Shown here: piece by piece, positions 8,959-17,312 of the stretch
Numbering within the stretch: the first letter of the stretch is position 1
Layout of the letters: every line of letters begins with the position of its first letter
From: Erythrobacteraceae bacterium
GTDB taxonomy: Bacteria > Pseudomonadota > Alphaproteobacteria > Sphingomonadales > Sphingomonadaceae
DNA length: 64,000 nucleotides
Direction: 5' to 3'
Assembly (NCBI GenBank): GCA_024642525.1
Contig: JAHEAX010000001.1
Location: forward strand, 1-64,000
Position numbers and translations under genes: made by a program
The notes under the pieces: generated by a model
What the model was told of the DNA's origin: nothing
The model's database searches: none
What the model saw: the letters and a program-made list of their open reading frames with translations, nothing else

Positions 8959-9423
8959 TTAGAGCACCGAACGGCAGGTCTTTTCATCGTCATCGCGCCA
9001 GCGGCCTGTATTGCGTTCAAGCACTTCTGACAGTTCAAGATGCTTGGGGCGTTCCGCCCGTGCACGCAGCACCTGGTTAATCCGCCAGATCAGGAATTTC
9101 TGGTCGAACGGCTTTCGAATATAATCCTGCGCACCATGGAAACGGGCGCGCTGTTCGTCCTCTGCCCCGGTCACGGCAGTGAACATGATGACCGGCAAAT
9201 CATATAGGCTGGGAGAACTGCGCAAGGCGCGCAGCACTCGCGCGCCGGAAACCTTCGGCATATCCTGATCGAGCAGCAGCAAATCCGGCCTGCGCCATTT
9301 CAACAGGTCCAGCGCCTGTTCGCCATCAGTCACCCACCCGCAGGCATGGCCAGCAGAAATGATGACTTCCGAAGCCATTTCCGCCACAATTTCATCATCG
9401 TCCGCAATAAGGATGTAGGCCAA
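8959..9423 (-). CDS. Stand-alone response regulator receiver protein
   Basis: 154 residues, CheY-like. Acidic pocket D8-D9-D10, phospho-acceptor D52 (LLLLDQDMP), T82 and K104 (IRKPF) are all present, so it should be phosphorylatable. After residue 125 a short basic tail has no recognisable output domain. The start is a TTG preceded by GGAAG at 6 bases; no better codon is available. No histidine kinase is adjacent. Single-domain receivers of this kind act through protein contacts; the partner is unknown. Confidence 0.85.
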   Translation of the reverse strand: MAYILIADDDEIVAEMASEVIISAGHACGWVTDGEQALDLLKWRRPDLLLLDQDMPKVSGARVLRALRSSPSLYDLPVIMFTAVTGAEDEQRARFHGAQDYIRKPFDQKFLIWRINQVLRARAERPKHLELSEVLERNTGRWRDDDEKTCRSVL

Positions 9424-9547
9424 GTGTAGCTTCCCTGTGATAGTTCGCTTCTGAACAGTCTTGTAGCTGCGTGGATATAAATGCAGTCGAATCAGCGGCT
9501 AAGGGTAAATACCAGGGTCACTGTGAAATAGGCGGTTGTGCGGCGCG

Positions 9548-10366
9548 ATGCAGGCTGGCAATCGTTCCCGCATGATCAGCCAGAACCACGACGAGAGCAG
9601 AGCCATTCCCCTTGGCGGCGTGCATAATTTCCGGGATTATGGCGGCTATCGTGTGTTGGGCGGGGGCAGGGTGCAACGCGGCCTGTTGTTCCGTTCCGGC
9701 CAGCATTGCGATGCCACGGATGATGACCTGGCAACGATTGACGCGCTGGGGCTGAGGCACATCATCGATATGCGCGGCAACAGCGAAAGGGAGAAGTACC
9801 CTTGCCGCAGGAGTGCAGCTTTTGATGCACAGCTCGTCTTTTACGATGGGGAGACGGCCGCCCTTGCGCCTCATGTCGAGGCGGCAGAAGGCGCGCTCAG
9901 CGAAGCAGTTGCCCATGAGAAAATGGAACGGCTCTATTCCAACCTGCCGTTTCGAGCGCCGCTGATTGCCATTCTCAAGGATTATTTCGCTGCGCTGGCA
10001 AAAGGCGAGGGCGCAAGCCTGGTGCATTGCCTGGCGGGCAAGGACAGGACAGGCATGGCCGTGGCGTTGCTGCACCATGCGCTGGGCGTACATCCCGATG
10101 ATGCGATGGAAGATTTTCTGTTGACCAACACGGTCGGCAACATCGATGCGCGGGTTGCCGCAGGGGCCGAGACTATCCGCGCAAAATGGGGCGCGATCGA
10201 TGATGCCACCATTCGGGTGTTGATGGGTGTGGATGCACGTTATCTGGAGGCGGCGCGCAAAGCTGTGGAGACGGAGCACGGCTCTATCGACGCATTCCTG
10301 TCCGATGTGCTGGAGGTGGACGAAGCCCGTCGCGACGCACTACGCTTGCATCTTGTCGAAGCGTAA
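9548..10366 (+). CDS. Tyrosine phosphatase family protein (Y_phosphatase3)
   Basis: 272 residues from the ATG at 9548; a second in-frame ATG at 9572 is a possible start. N-terminal GGVHNFRDYGGY is typical of the family, and the P-loop HCLAGKDRTG (Cys-x5-Arg) near residue 164 is intact, so it should be an active cysteine phosphatase. Members include bacterial tyrosine and lipid phosphatases (LipA-like); the substrate here is unknown. No signal peptide. It precedes trxB by 77 bp on the same strand but probably has its own transcript. Confidence 0.82.
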   Translation: MQAGNRSRMISQNHDESRAIPLGGVHNFRDYGGYRVLGGGRVQRGLLFRSGQHCDATDDDLATIDALGLRHIIDMRGNSEREKYPCRRSAAFDAQLVFYDGETAALAPHVEAAEGALSEAVAHEKMERLYSNLPFRAPLIAILKDYFAALAKGEGASLVHCLAGKDRTGMAVALLHHALGVHPDDAMEDFLLTNTVGNIDARVAAGAETIRAKWGAIDDATIRVLMGVDARYLEAARKAVETEHGSIDAFLSDVLEVDEARRDALRLHLVEA

Positions 10367-10443
10367 CCAGATCGACCCTGCAGACCAGGTTTCAGGCCAG
10401 CGGCAATGCACGCGGCCAATAAAGAATTGGAACGGATAAGAGT

Positions 10444-11412
10444 ATGGCTACCCATCACACCCGTATGTTGATCATCGGTTCAGGCCCCGCAGGCCTGACC
10501 GCAGCAATTTACGGCGCTCGCGCCGCGCTGGAACCCATCGTGGTGCAGGGTCTGCAGCCGGGCGGCCAGCTGACCATCACCACCGATGTCGAAAACTATC
10601 CGGGTTTCCGCGATGTCATCCAGGGCCCGTGGCTGATGCAGGAAATGCAGGCACAGGCCGAACATGTCGGCACCCGGATGATGTGGGACACCATTGTCGA
10701 AGTCGATCTTGCCAATGGCCCGCCATATCGGGCGGTGGGTGACAGCGGCGATATCTATATCGGCGAAACGCTGGTGATCTCTACCGGCGCACAGGCCAAA
10801 TGGCTGGGCGTTCCAGGAGAACAGGAACTGGGCGGCAAGGGCGTTTCAGCCTGCGCGACCTGTGACGGTTTTTTCTACCGAGGCAAGAAAGTCGCCGTGA
10901 TCGGCGGCGGCAACACGGCTGTTGAAGAAGCGCTATATCTGACCAACCATTCTGACGATGTGACATTGATCCATCGCCGTGATGAATTGCGCTCGGAAAA
11001 GATCCTTCAGGAACGGCTGTTCGCCAACGAGAAGATCACGCCTTTGTGGAACAAGGCTGTGACCCGTTTTCTTGGCGACCCCGCAGCAGGCGGGCTGACC
11101 AAGCTGGAACTGCAGGATACCGTGACTGGCGAAATCAGCTTTTTGGAAGTGGACGGCGCATTTGTCGCAATTGGCCACGCGCCTTCGACAGAACTGTTCA
11201 AGGGCAAATTGCCGATGGACGACGGCGGCTACCTCATTGTCGAACCGGGCACGCCCAAGACAGCCTTGCCCGGCGTATTCGCCTGTGGTGACGTTATGGA
11301 TCATACCTACCGGCAGGCCGTCACGGCAGCCGGCACCGGCTGCATGGCTGCGCTGGACGCGGAAAAATTCCTCGCCGAGGCAGAATTTGCGAAGAAAGAA
11401 GCTGCCGAATAA
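10444..11412 (+). CDS. trxB: Thioredoxin-disulfide reductase
   Basis: NADPH-dependent flavoenzyme that reduces thioredoxin. 322 residues. FAD-binding GSGPAGLTAA near residue 12, redox-active SACATCD near 138, NADPH-binding GGGNTAVEEA near 158, and the C-terminal FAD motif ACGDVMDHTYRQA near 280. Standard length. A GATAAGAGT ribosome site precedes the ATG. It ends at a strong intrinsic terminator, so it is probably monocistronic. Confidence 0.97.
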   Translation: MATHHTRMLIIGSGPAGLTAAIYGARAALEPIVVQGLQPGGQLTITTDVENYPGFRDVIQGPWLMQEMQAQAEHVGTRMMWDTIVEVDLANGPPYRAVGDSGDIYIGETLVISTGAQAKWLGVPGEQELGGKGVSACATCDGFFYRGKKVAVIGGGNTAVEEALYLTNHSDDVTLIHRRDELRSEKILQERLFANEKITPLWNKAVTRFLGDPAAGGLTKLELQDTVTGEISFLEVDGAFVAIGHAPSTELFKGKLPMDDGGYLIVEPGTPKTALPGVFACGDVMDHTYRQAVTAAGTGCMAALDAEKFLAEAEFAKKEAAE

Positions 11413-11443
11413 AAAAGGCCCCGCGATTGCGGGGCCTTTTGTT
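11413..11443. terminator. Strong intrinsic terminator after trxB
   Basis: Perfect 12-bp stem AAAAGGCCCCGC (11413-11424) and GCGGGGCCTTTT (11429-11440) around a GATT loop, with T-rich ends on both strands. It can serve trxB and the convergent MAPEG gene. Confidence 0.93.
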
Positions 11444-11457
11444 TGGAATGTGCTGCG

Positions 11458-11898
11458 TCAGAAAACGGCGATCGCCGCGTGCAGCACCATGGCCATCAGC
11501 ACCACGCTGGACAGCGCAAACAGGATGAACCGAACCATCACACGGTTGGCCGTTGCCTGCACCAGTGAGTGTATGATCCGCAGGCCGACATAAATCCAGC
11601 CCAGAAGCGCGTTCAGACCGTCACCCTGGCCCACCAAAACCAGCACGATTGCGATGGCATAGAACACCGTCGGCGCTTCGTGCAGGTGGTTGTAGTTGTG
11701 TGCCTTCCACTGGACGTTTGCCGGCAGAGCCTTGTCGAGATCCGCTCCGGTGCTGCCCACCAGATTGGCAGCGTCAATGCCCTCGGCTTTCTGCATGGCG
11801 GGGATACGGGTGGCATACATCCATATCCACATGATCATGGTCCATGCCGCCAGAGCGACAACGGGCTGAAGCAGTTCGGAATTGATTGCATCTGTCAT
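11458..11898 (-). CDS. MAPEG family membrane protein (second copy)
   Basis: 146 residues, four predicted hydrophobic segments (about 12-35, 70-90, 95-110 and 120-145). WKAHNYNHLHEAPTVFY and GWIYVGLRIIHS are hallmark MAPEG sequences; the family includes microsomal glutathione transferases and related inner-membrane proteins. The start is 2 bases after the stop of the upstream paralogue, so the two are co-transcribed. The pair share about the same length and motifs, indicating tandem duplication. Enzymatic activity cannot be read from sequence. Confidence 0.85.
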   Translation of the reverse strand: MTDAINSELLQPVVALAAWTMIMWIWMYATRIPAMQKAEGIDAANLVGSTGADLDKALPANVQWKAHNYNHLHEAPTVFYAIAIVLVLVGQGDGLNALLGWIYVGLRIIHSLVQATANRVMVRFILFALSSVVLMAMVLHAAIAVF

Positions 11899-11900
11899 GG

Positions 11901-12347
11901 TCAAAGTACCCCCGGATTTGCGAAGAGCGTGGCCATAACTGCCCTCACAGCAAGGACAGTGAGCGCAAGGCTGGAAAGAAGGAAAAGCAGGAAGCGGGTC
12001 GAAACCTTGTTGACCGTTGCCTGCCAGATGGAATGGATGATGCGCAGGCCGACATAAATCCAAGCCAGCATCGCGTCGAAACCGGTCGCGCCCGTGATGG
12101 CGAGGATGATGACCGTCGGATAGAATATGGTCGGCTGTTCCATCAGGTGGCTGTAATTATGGGCTTTCCAGTTCACCTCGTCAGGGATCACCCCTTCAAG
12201 ATCCTGCCCGCGGCCACCTGGTTTGGCGTCGCCAAGGCCGCCGCCCGTGTTCTTGATTGCCGGAAGGCGTGTTCCCGCCATCCAGAACAGCATGATGATA
12301 GACCACAGCACCAGCACTGCGGCCGGCGCGAGCATTTGCGACTGCAT
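11901..12347 (-). CDS. MAPEG family membrane protein (first copy)
   Basis: 148 residues with the same four-segment layout and motifs (WKAHNYSHLMEQPTIFY, AWIYVGLRIIHS) as the following gene. Between the first two segments this copy has a glycine-rich insertion (about 34-45). In the leader, CCCAAC and GTTGGG (12360-12383) can form a 6-bp hairpin whose arm touches the G-rich ribosome site, which may modulate translation. Distinct from the second copy enough for separate roles or a heteromer. Confidence 0.83.
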   Translation of the reverse strand: MQSQMLAPAAVLVLWSIIMLFWMAGTRLPAIKNTGGGLGDAKPGGRGQDLEGVIPDEVNWKAHNYSHLMEQPTIFYPTVIILAITGATGFDAMLAWIYVGLRIIHSIWQATVNKVSTRFLLFLLSSLALTVLAVRAVMATLFANPGVL

Positions 12348-12411
12348 TAGATTGTCCCCCCCAACTTATCGAAGAATGTTGGGCTGGGAGGCAAAAATTG
12401 TCAAATGCAAC

Positions 12412-13374
12412 CTAATCTGTTGAAGTGATGACCTGCGCAAAGGAAGCGGCATCTGTATTGCCGCCCGTCAACATGATGACAGTGTTTTCATCGACGGGCA
12501 CCTTGCCGGCAAGGCAAGCTGCCAATGCTGCCGCGCCGCCCGGTTCCAGCACGAGTTTCAGCGCACTGAAGGCAAAGCGCTGCGCTGCCCTCACTTCTGC
12601 CTCTGTCACGCTGGAGCCTGCTTCCACTCTACCATGCAGCACCGTGAAGTTCACCGGCGCGGTTACCGGCGTCTGCAATGCATCGCATGCCGTTTTGGGC
12701 GCATCTGGCCCAACGGACAGGATTTCGCCTGCTGCAAGGCTGCGGGCAACATCATCCCAGCCTTCCGGTTCTACCGGGTAAATACGCGCATCCGGGCAGG
12801 CAAGGGCGAGGCCCGCCGATAATCCTCCGCCGCCGCAGCAGGCGACAATGGAAGAAGGCTGCCTTCCCAGTTGTTGGGTAATTTCTATGCCCGCGGTCCC
12901 TTGCCCCTCAATCACCCAAGGGTCTGCATAGGCGTGGGCAAAGACTGCTCCGCGTTCATCGCACAAGGTGTTGGCAATGGCATCGCGGTCTTCGCCGGGC
13001 CGTTCATACAGGACAATTTCTGCGCCCATCGCGCGGGTAGCATCAAGTTTTATCTGCGGTGCATCGCGCGGCATCACTATGGTTGCTGCCATGCCCAGCC
13101 GGCGGGCTGCCCACGCAACGCCCTGCGCGTGGTTGCCGCTGGACACGGCAACAACTCCGCTCTTACGTTCTTCTGCAGTCAAATCGCTGAGACGGTGCCA
13201 TGCGCCGCGTATTTTGAACGCGCCTATTGGCTGGAGATTATCGGCCTTTACCCAGCAACGGAGATTGCCGATTTCCACGGACAACAGCGGCGTGGGCGGC
13301 AGAATGGCGCTTATTTTTGCTGCGGCGCGGATAACTCCGGCTGAAGTCGGCTCGCGGGGGCTTTCTCGAAACAT
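12412..13374 (-). CDS. Threonine/serine dehydratase-like PLP enzyme
   Basis: 320 residues of fold-type II PLP enzymes. The Schiff-base lysine is in IGAFKIRGAW near residue 53, SSGNHAQGVA near 80 contacts substrate, and the phosphate loop is CGGGGLSAG near 180. It lacks the C-terminal ACT regulatory domain of biosynthetic IlvA, so it is a catabolic threonine dehydratase, serine/threonine dehydratase or serine racemase. Divergent from the polyamine dehydrogenase gene, with 74 bp between. Confidence 0.85.
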   Translation of the reverse strand: MFRESPREPTSAGVIRAAAKISAILPPTPLLSVEIGNLRCWVKADNLQPIGAFKIRGAWHRLSDLTAEERKSGVVAVSSGNHAQGVAWAARRLGMAATIVMPRDAPQIKLDATRAMGAEIVLYERPGEDRDAIANTLCDERGAVFAHAYADPWVIEGQGTAGIEITQQLGRQPSSIVACCGGGGLSAGLALACPDARIYPVEPEGWDDVARSLAAGEILSVGPDAPKTACDALQTPVTAPVNFTVLHGRVEAGSSVTEAEVRAAQRFAFSALKLVLEPGGAAALAACLAGKVPVDENTVIMLTGGNTDAASFAQVITSTD

Positions 13375-13448
13375 TCTTAGCTACTAGAGCGTTGCAGCAA
13401 CAGAACCAATGCCGCAATTGCGCGGCCCACAGATCAAGCGGAGCTATT

Positions 13449-14660
13449 ATGTCGACTATCCTGGTAATCGGTGCGGGCGGTGTCAGCTCGGTCGCTGTCC
13501 ATAAAATGGCGATGAATGCGGATATTTTCACAGATATCCACCTGGCCAGCCGGACCAAGACCAAATGCGATTCCATTGCCGCCAGCGTCAAATCGCGGAC
13601 CGGGCAGAATGTGGCCACATATGAAATCGACGCGGAAGAAGTGCCTGCCATGGTCAATCTGATCCGCAAGGTCCGGCCAAGCCTGGTTGTGAACCTGGCA
13701 CTGCCTTATCAGGATTTGCCAATCATGGATGCCTGCCTTGAAGCAGGTGTCAGCTATCTCGATACTGCCAATTACGAACCCAAGGACGAAGCCAAGTTCG
13801 AATATCACTGGCAGTGGGCATATCACGACCGTTTCAAGGAAGCGGGCCTGATGGCGCTGCTGGGTTCGGGTTTTGATCCCGGCGTGACCAGCGTTTTCAC
13901 CATGTGGTTGAAGAAGCACAAGCTGAAGACAATCCGCCAGCTCGACATTCTTGATTGCAATGGCGGTGACCACGGGCAGGCGTTTGCCACCAATTTCAAC
14001 CCTGAAATTAACATTCGCGAAGTGACCGCGCCTGCGCGACACTGGGAAAATGGCGAATGGGTCGAAACCCCAGCCATGTCGGTAAAGCAGCCGTTCGATT
14101 TCGACCAGGTGGGCGAAAAGAACATGTATCTGATGTATCACGAGGAACTGGAAAGCCTGGCCAAATTCGTACCTGAACTCGAACGCGCGCGCTTCTGGAT
14201 GACTTTCGGTGACGAGTATATCAAGCACCTGACGGTGCTGCAGGCCGTCGGCATGACGGGCATCGAACCTGTCCGCTATCAGGGCAAGGATATCATCCCG
14301 CTCCAATTCCTCGCCGCCGTGCTGCCCAAGCCTGAAACGCTTGGTTCCACCACCAAGGGGAAGACCAACATCGGCGTTATCGCCACCGGCGAAGCCCTGG
14401 ATGGCAGCGGCGAAAAGACGTTCTACATCAACAATATCTGTGACCACGAAGACGCTTTCGAGGAAACGGGCAACCAGGCTGTCAGTTACACCACCGGTGT
14501 TCCTGCCATGATCGGCAGCGCCATGATGGTGACCGGCAAATGGGCCGGTGAAGGCGTATTCAACATGGAGCAGATGGACCCGGACCCGTTCATGGACATG
14601 CTCAATGCCCATGGCCTGCCATGGAATGTGGCCGAATTGGACGGGCCAGTCGGCTTCTGA
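13449..14660 (+). CDS. Carboxynorspermidine (carboxyspermidine) dehydrogenase
   Basis: 403 residues, saccharopine-dehydrogenase fold. NAD(P)-binding VIGAGGVSS at the start, substrate-side LPYQDLPIMDACLEAGVSYLDTANYE near 80-105 and GSGFDPGVTSVF near 138. It condenses aspartate beta-semialdehyde with putrescine (or diaminopropane) and reduces the product to carboxyspermidine. The ATG at 13449 fits the family start. It is followed 40 bp later by the matching decarboxylase, confirming the pathway. This is the alternative, S-adenosylmethionine-independent route to spermidine-type polyamines. Confidence 0.92.
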   Translation: MSTILVIGAGGVSSVAVHKMAMNADIFTDIHLASRTKTKCDSIAASVKSRTGQNVATYEIDAEEVPAMVNLIRKVRPSLVVNLALPYQDLPIMDACLEAGVSYLDTANYEPKDEAKFEYHWQWAYHDRFKEAGLMALLGSGFDPGVTSVFTMWLKKHKLKTIRQLDILDCNGGDHGQAFATNFNPEINIREVTAPARHWENGEWVETPAMSVKQPFDFDQVGEKNMYLMYHEELESLAKFVPELERARFWMTFGDEYIKHLTVLQAVGMTGIEPVRYQGKDIIPLQFLAAVLPKPETLGSTTKGKTNIGVIATGEALDGSGEKTFYINNICDHEDAFEETGNQAVSYTTGVPAMIGSAMMVTGKWAGEGVFNMEQMDPDPFMDMLNAHGLPWNVAELDGPVGF

Positions 14661-14700
14661 TCGTTGTGGGCCGAAAGTTGATTATGCAGGGTAAAGACTG

Positions 14701-15879
14701 ATGGAAACTCGTGCCGGAGATCCGGGCGCCTTTGCGCAATTTGACCTTGGCCGCGTCGACAGTCCATCCTTCGTGGTGGACGCGGCAAAGCTGCGCGACA
14801 ATTTGCGGGTACTGGCCGATGTGCGGGATCGCTCCGGCATCAAGATGTTGTCGGCGCTCAAGGCATTTTCCATGTGGTCGGTCGCGCCCATCATCGGGAA
14901 TTATCTTGATGGTGTCTGCACGTCCGGCCTGTGGGAAGCCCGCCTTGCCGGTGAATTTTACGACGGAGAAATCACCACCTATTCCGCGGCCTACAAGCCG
15001 GATGAACTGGACGAAATCTGCCGCTTGTCAGACCATGTCATCTTCAATTCTCCCGGCCAGTTGACCCGCGCTTCGCAAATTCTCGAACAGGCGCGTGCTT
15101 CGGGCGGGGGATTTGACATTGGCCTGCGGATTAATCCGATGCATGCCGAGGGCGAAGTCCCCCGGTATGACCCGTGCGCCCCCCATTCGCGGCTTGGATT
15201 TCCCATCGACCAGCTGGAGGACGAGCATGTAGAGCCACTCGATGGTCTCCACCTCCACACTCTGTGCGAACAGGATTTTGAACCGCTCAAGCGGACATGG
15301 GAGGCCTTGCGCGAGCATATCGAACCTTATTTCGGCCATTTCAAATGGATCAATCTGGGCGGCGGGCATCATATCACCCGCGACGATTACCAGCGTGAGG
15401 AACTGATCGAATTCCTGATCGAGATACAGGAAGAAACAGGCGCGGAAATCTATCTCGAACCGGGGGAGGCCGTGGCACTGGATGCAGGCATTCTGGTGGG
15501 CACGATCCTCGATAGCCACTGGAACGGGATGCCGCTCGCCATCACGGACATATCGGCCACCTGCCATATGCCGGACGTTATCGAGGCACCTTATCGGCCT
15601 GCCATGCTGCACGAGGATGAAGATGGCGATGGCGATCCTGTGCGTCTGGGCGGTCCGTCCTGCCTCGCAGGGGATGTAATTGGCGATTACCGGTTGCCTG
15701 TGCCGTGCGAGCCGGGCCAGCGCATAGCATTTCTCGACCAGGCCCATTATTCCATGGTGAAAACCAACACTTTCAATGGGGTGCAGCTGCCTTCCATCTG
15801 GCTGTGGGACAGTGAAACTGACGCGCTCGAACAGATCAAGAGCTTCGGCTACGAGGATTTCCGCAACCGCTTGTCCTGA
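14701..15879 (+). CDS. nspC: Carboxynorspermidine (carboxyspermidine) decarboxylase
   Basis: 392 residues, alanine-racemase-fold PLP decarboxylase. The PLP lysine is in MLSALKAFS near residue 53; HLHTLCEQ near 183, NLGGGHHITRDDY near 219 and LEPGEAV near 254 are typical NspC segments. It removes CO2 from carboxy(nor)spermidine to give the free polyamine. Forms an operon with the preceding dehydrogenase. The putrescine-forming decarboxylase follows 192 bp downstream with its own leader. Confidence 0.93.
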   Translation: METRAGDPGAFAQFDLGRVDSPSFVVDAAKLRDNLRVLADVRDRSGIKMLSALKAFSMWSVAPIIGNYLDGVCTSGLWEARLAGEFYDGEITTYSAAYKPDELDEICRLSDHVIFNSPGQLTRASQILEQARASGGGFDIGLRINPMHAEGEVPRYDPCAPHSRLGFPIDQLEDEHVEPLDGLHLHTLCEQDFEPLKRTWEALREHIEPYFGHFKWINLGGGHHITRDDYQREELIEFLIEIQEETGAEIYLEPGEAVALDAGILVGTILDSHWNGMPLAITDISATCHMPDVIEAPYRPAMLHEDEDGDGDPVRLGGPSCLAGDVIGDYRLPVPCEPGQRIAFLDQAHYSMVKTNTFNGVQLPSIWLWDSETDALEQIKSFGYEDFRNRLS

Positions 15880-15922
15880 TCCCCGTCCGCAACCTGCAAT
15901 CCATCGGCCAAATCGCGTTAGC

Positions 15923-15948
15923 CCGCTCGTGCAAAATGCGCGGTTTTT
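15923..15948 (+). terminator. Possible weak terminator after nspC
   Basis: CCGC (15923-15926) can pair with GCGG (15940-15943) around a smaller GCA/TGC stem, followed by five T. The stem is short and bulged, so confidence is low, but it would separate nspC from the ornithine decarboxylase leader. Confidence 0.3.
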
Positions 15949-15971
15949 GAGTCGAATTTCACTTGCAGTTC

Positions 15972-16070
15972 ATGAATCGGGGGTTATATCGCCCTCTCGC
16001 TGCCCCAAGGGGACTTCCTAACCGCAAGGCAGCCTTTGCCAAGAAACTGTTACTTCTGGGGGTCCCTTGA
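15972..16070 (+). CDS. Candidate 32-residue leader peptide upstream of ornithine decarboxylase
   Basis: An ATG-initiated ORF of 32 codons that ends in TGA at 16068-16070, one base before the TTG start of the decarboxylase. The peptide is rich in Arg/Lys and Pro and ends AFAKKLLLLGVP. It uses codons unlike neighbouring genes (two TTA, AGG, GGG, GGA, several CCT). Its ribosome site is weak. The 3' half lies inside a foldable RNA structure. The layout is that of a regulatory leader peptide, perhaps sensing ornithine or polyamine, but it may be incidental to a structured RNA. Confidence 0.5.
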   Translation: MNRGLYRPLAAPRGLPNRKAAFAKKLLLLGVP

Positions 16071-16071
16071 A
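16007..16071 (+). promoter_or_regulatory. Structured leader of the ornithine decarboxylase gene
   Basis: A three-way junction can be drawn. P1 pairs 16007-16014 (AAGGGGAC) with 16062-16068 (GTCCCTT), with one bulged G. P2 is GCAAGG-CAGC-CTTTGC at 16024-16039. P3 pairs AGAA with TTCT at 16042-16057. P1 flanks the G-rich ribosome site and includes part of the leader-ORF stop. Rfam describes a speF leader motif upstream of this decarboxylase class in alphaproteobacteria; whether this sequence belongs to it needs a covariance search. Confidence 0.55.
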
Positions 16072-17277
16072 TTGCACCATTATCCTGACGCTGCTGCAGT
16101 AGTTCGCGCTCTCGCGCCGGACGAGCCAGTCATCCTCAATCGCCCGCACGCCGCTGCGCGAGCCTCTCGATTCTTCTCAGAGAAGTTTCCGGGCAAGTCG
16201 CTTTATGCCGTGAAGGCGAATCCGTCGCCGGACCTGCTCAAGATCCTGTGGGATAATGGCATCACGCATTACGACGTAGCTTCCATCGGTGAAGTCCGCA
16301 TGGCGCGTCAGGCACTGCCTGATGCAACGCTGTGCTTCATGCATCCGGTAAAAACGTCGCGCGCAATCAGTGAAGCTTACCACCAGCATGGTGTGCGCAC
16401 TTTCAGCCTCGACACGATGGAAGAGCTGGAAAAGATCGTCGAGGCGTGCCGCGATGAAGAGGGCAACCCTGCCACGGATCTGTGGCTGTGCGTGCGGCTG
16501 CGTGTTTCATCCGAATATGCAGAGCTTTCGCTCGCATCCAAGTTCGGTGTTGATCTGGCGGATGCGGCCGGCCTGCTGCAGGCCACGCGCCAGCATTGCG
16601 ATGCGCTGGGTGTCTGCTTCCATGTCGGCAGCCAGGCTATGACCCCGTTTGCTTATGTGCAGGCGCTGGAACGTGTGCGTGCGGCCATTGTGCAGGCTGC
16701 TGTTACGGTCGACGTCATCGACGTCGGCGGCGGCTTTCCCAGTGTCTATCCCGGCATGGAACCTCCGCCACTGGAAGATTACTTCGATGTTATCTTCCGC
16801 GCATCGGAATCGCTGCCGATTTCCTATTCTTCGGAACTGTGGTGCGAACCGGGCCGCGCGCTGTGTGCAGAATACAGCTCGCTGATCGTGCGCGTTGAAA
16901 AGCGCCGCGGGGACGAACTCTACATCAATGACGGTGCCTATGGCGCCTTGTTCGATGCAGCCCATGTCGACTGGCGTTTCCCTGTGCTTGCACTGGAAGA
17001 TGACCTGATCGAGTCGCTGGAAGAATTTTCCTTCTACGGCCCAACTTGCGACGATGCTGACTTCATGAAAGGTCCTTTCATGTTGCCGGCAGACATCCAG
17101 GCAGGCGATTACATCGAAATCGGGATGCTGGGCGCTTATGGCGCGGCCATGAAGACCGGCTTCAATGGTTTCGGCGATGCCGAAGCAGTGATCGTCACAG
17201 ATGAACCGATGGCCAGCCTCTATCGCGGGGACCGGATTGATCCTCGTGAAACCGACAATGTGGTGAGCCTCCGCTGA
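16072..17277 (+). CDS. Type III PLP-dependent ornithine/lysine decarboxylase
   Basis: Forms putrescine (or cadaverine) from ornithine (or lysine). 401 residues from TTG at 16072, preceded by GGGGG at about 10 bases; an in-frame TTG at 16036 is possible but runs through the structured leader. PLP lysine K48 in LYAVKANPSPD, HVGSQ near 185, the glycine loop DVGGGFPSVYPG near 218, and CEPGRAL near 259. YGPTCDDADFM carries the catalytic cysteine typical of eukaryote-like ornithine decarboxylases. It supplies the diamine for the two upstream genes. Confidence 0.93.
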   Translation: MHHYPDAAAVVRALAPDEPVILNRPHAAARASRFFSEKFPGKSLYAVKANPSPDLLKILWDNGITHYDVASIGEVRMARQALPDATLCFMHPVKTSRAISEAYHQHGVRTFSLDTMEELEKIVEACRDEEGNPATDLWLCVRLRVSSEYAELSLASKFGVDLADAAGLLQATRQHCDALGVCFHVGSQAMTPFAYVQALERVRAAIVQAAVTVDVIDVGGGFPSVYPGMEPPPLEDYFDVIFRASESLPISYSSELWCEPGRALCAEYSSLIVRVEKRRGDELYINDGAYGALFDAAHVDWRFPVLALEDDLIESLEEFSFYGPTCDDADFMKGPFMLPADIQAGDYIEIGMLGAYGAAMKTGFNGFGDAEAVIVTDEPMASLYRGDRIDPRETDNVVSLR

Positions 17278-17283
17278 TCAGTC

Positions 17284-17312
17284 CGGCGCAGTTGTTTTAC
17301 GAAGCTGCGCCG
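17284..17312. terminator. Possible bidirectional hairpin between convergent genes
   Basis: An 8-bp perfect stem CGGCGCAG/CTGCGCCG straddles the stop of the minus-strand GGDEF/EAL gene and the end of the decarboxylase. There is only a TTGTTTT loop and no following T run, so function as a terminator is uncertain. Confidence 0.3.

Noticed and set aside
8959-8973. C-terminal CRSVL of the receiver protein looks like a CaaX prenylation box
   Set aside because: Bacteria lack protein prenylation; chance similarity.
13434-14612. Long minus-strand ORF of 392 codons
   Set aside because: Antisense shadow of the carboxynorspermidine dehydrogenase gene.
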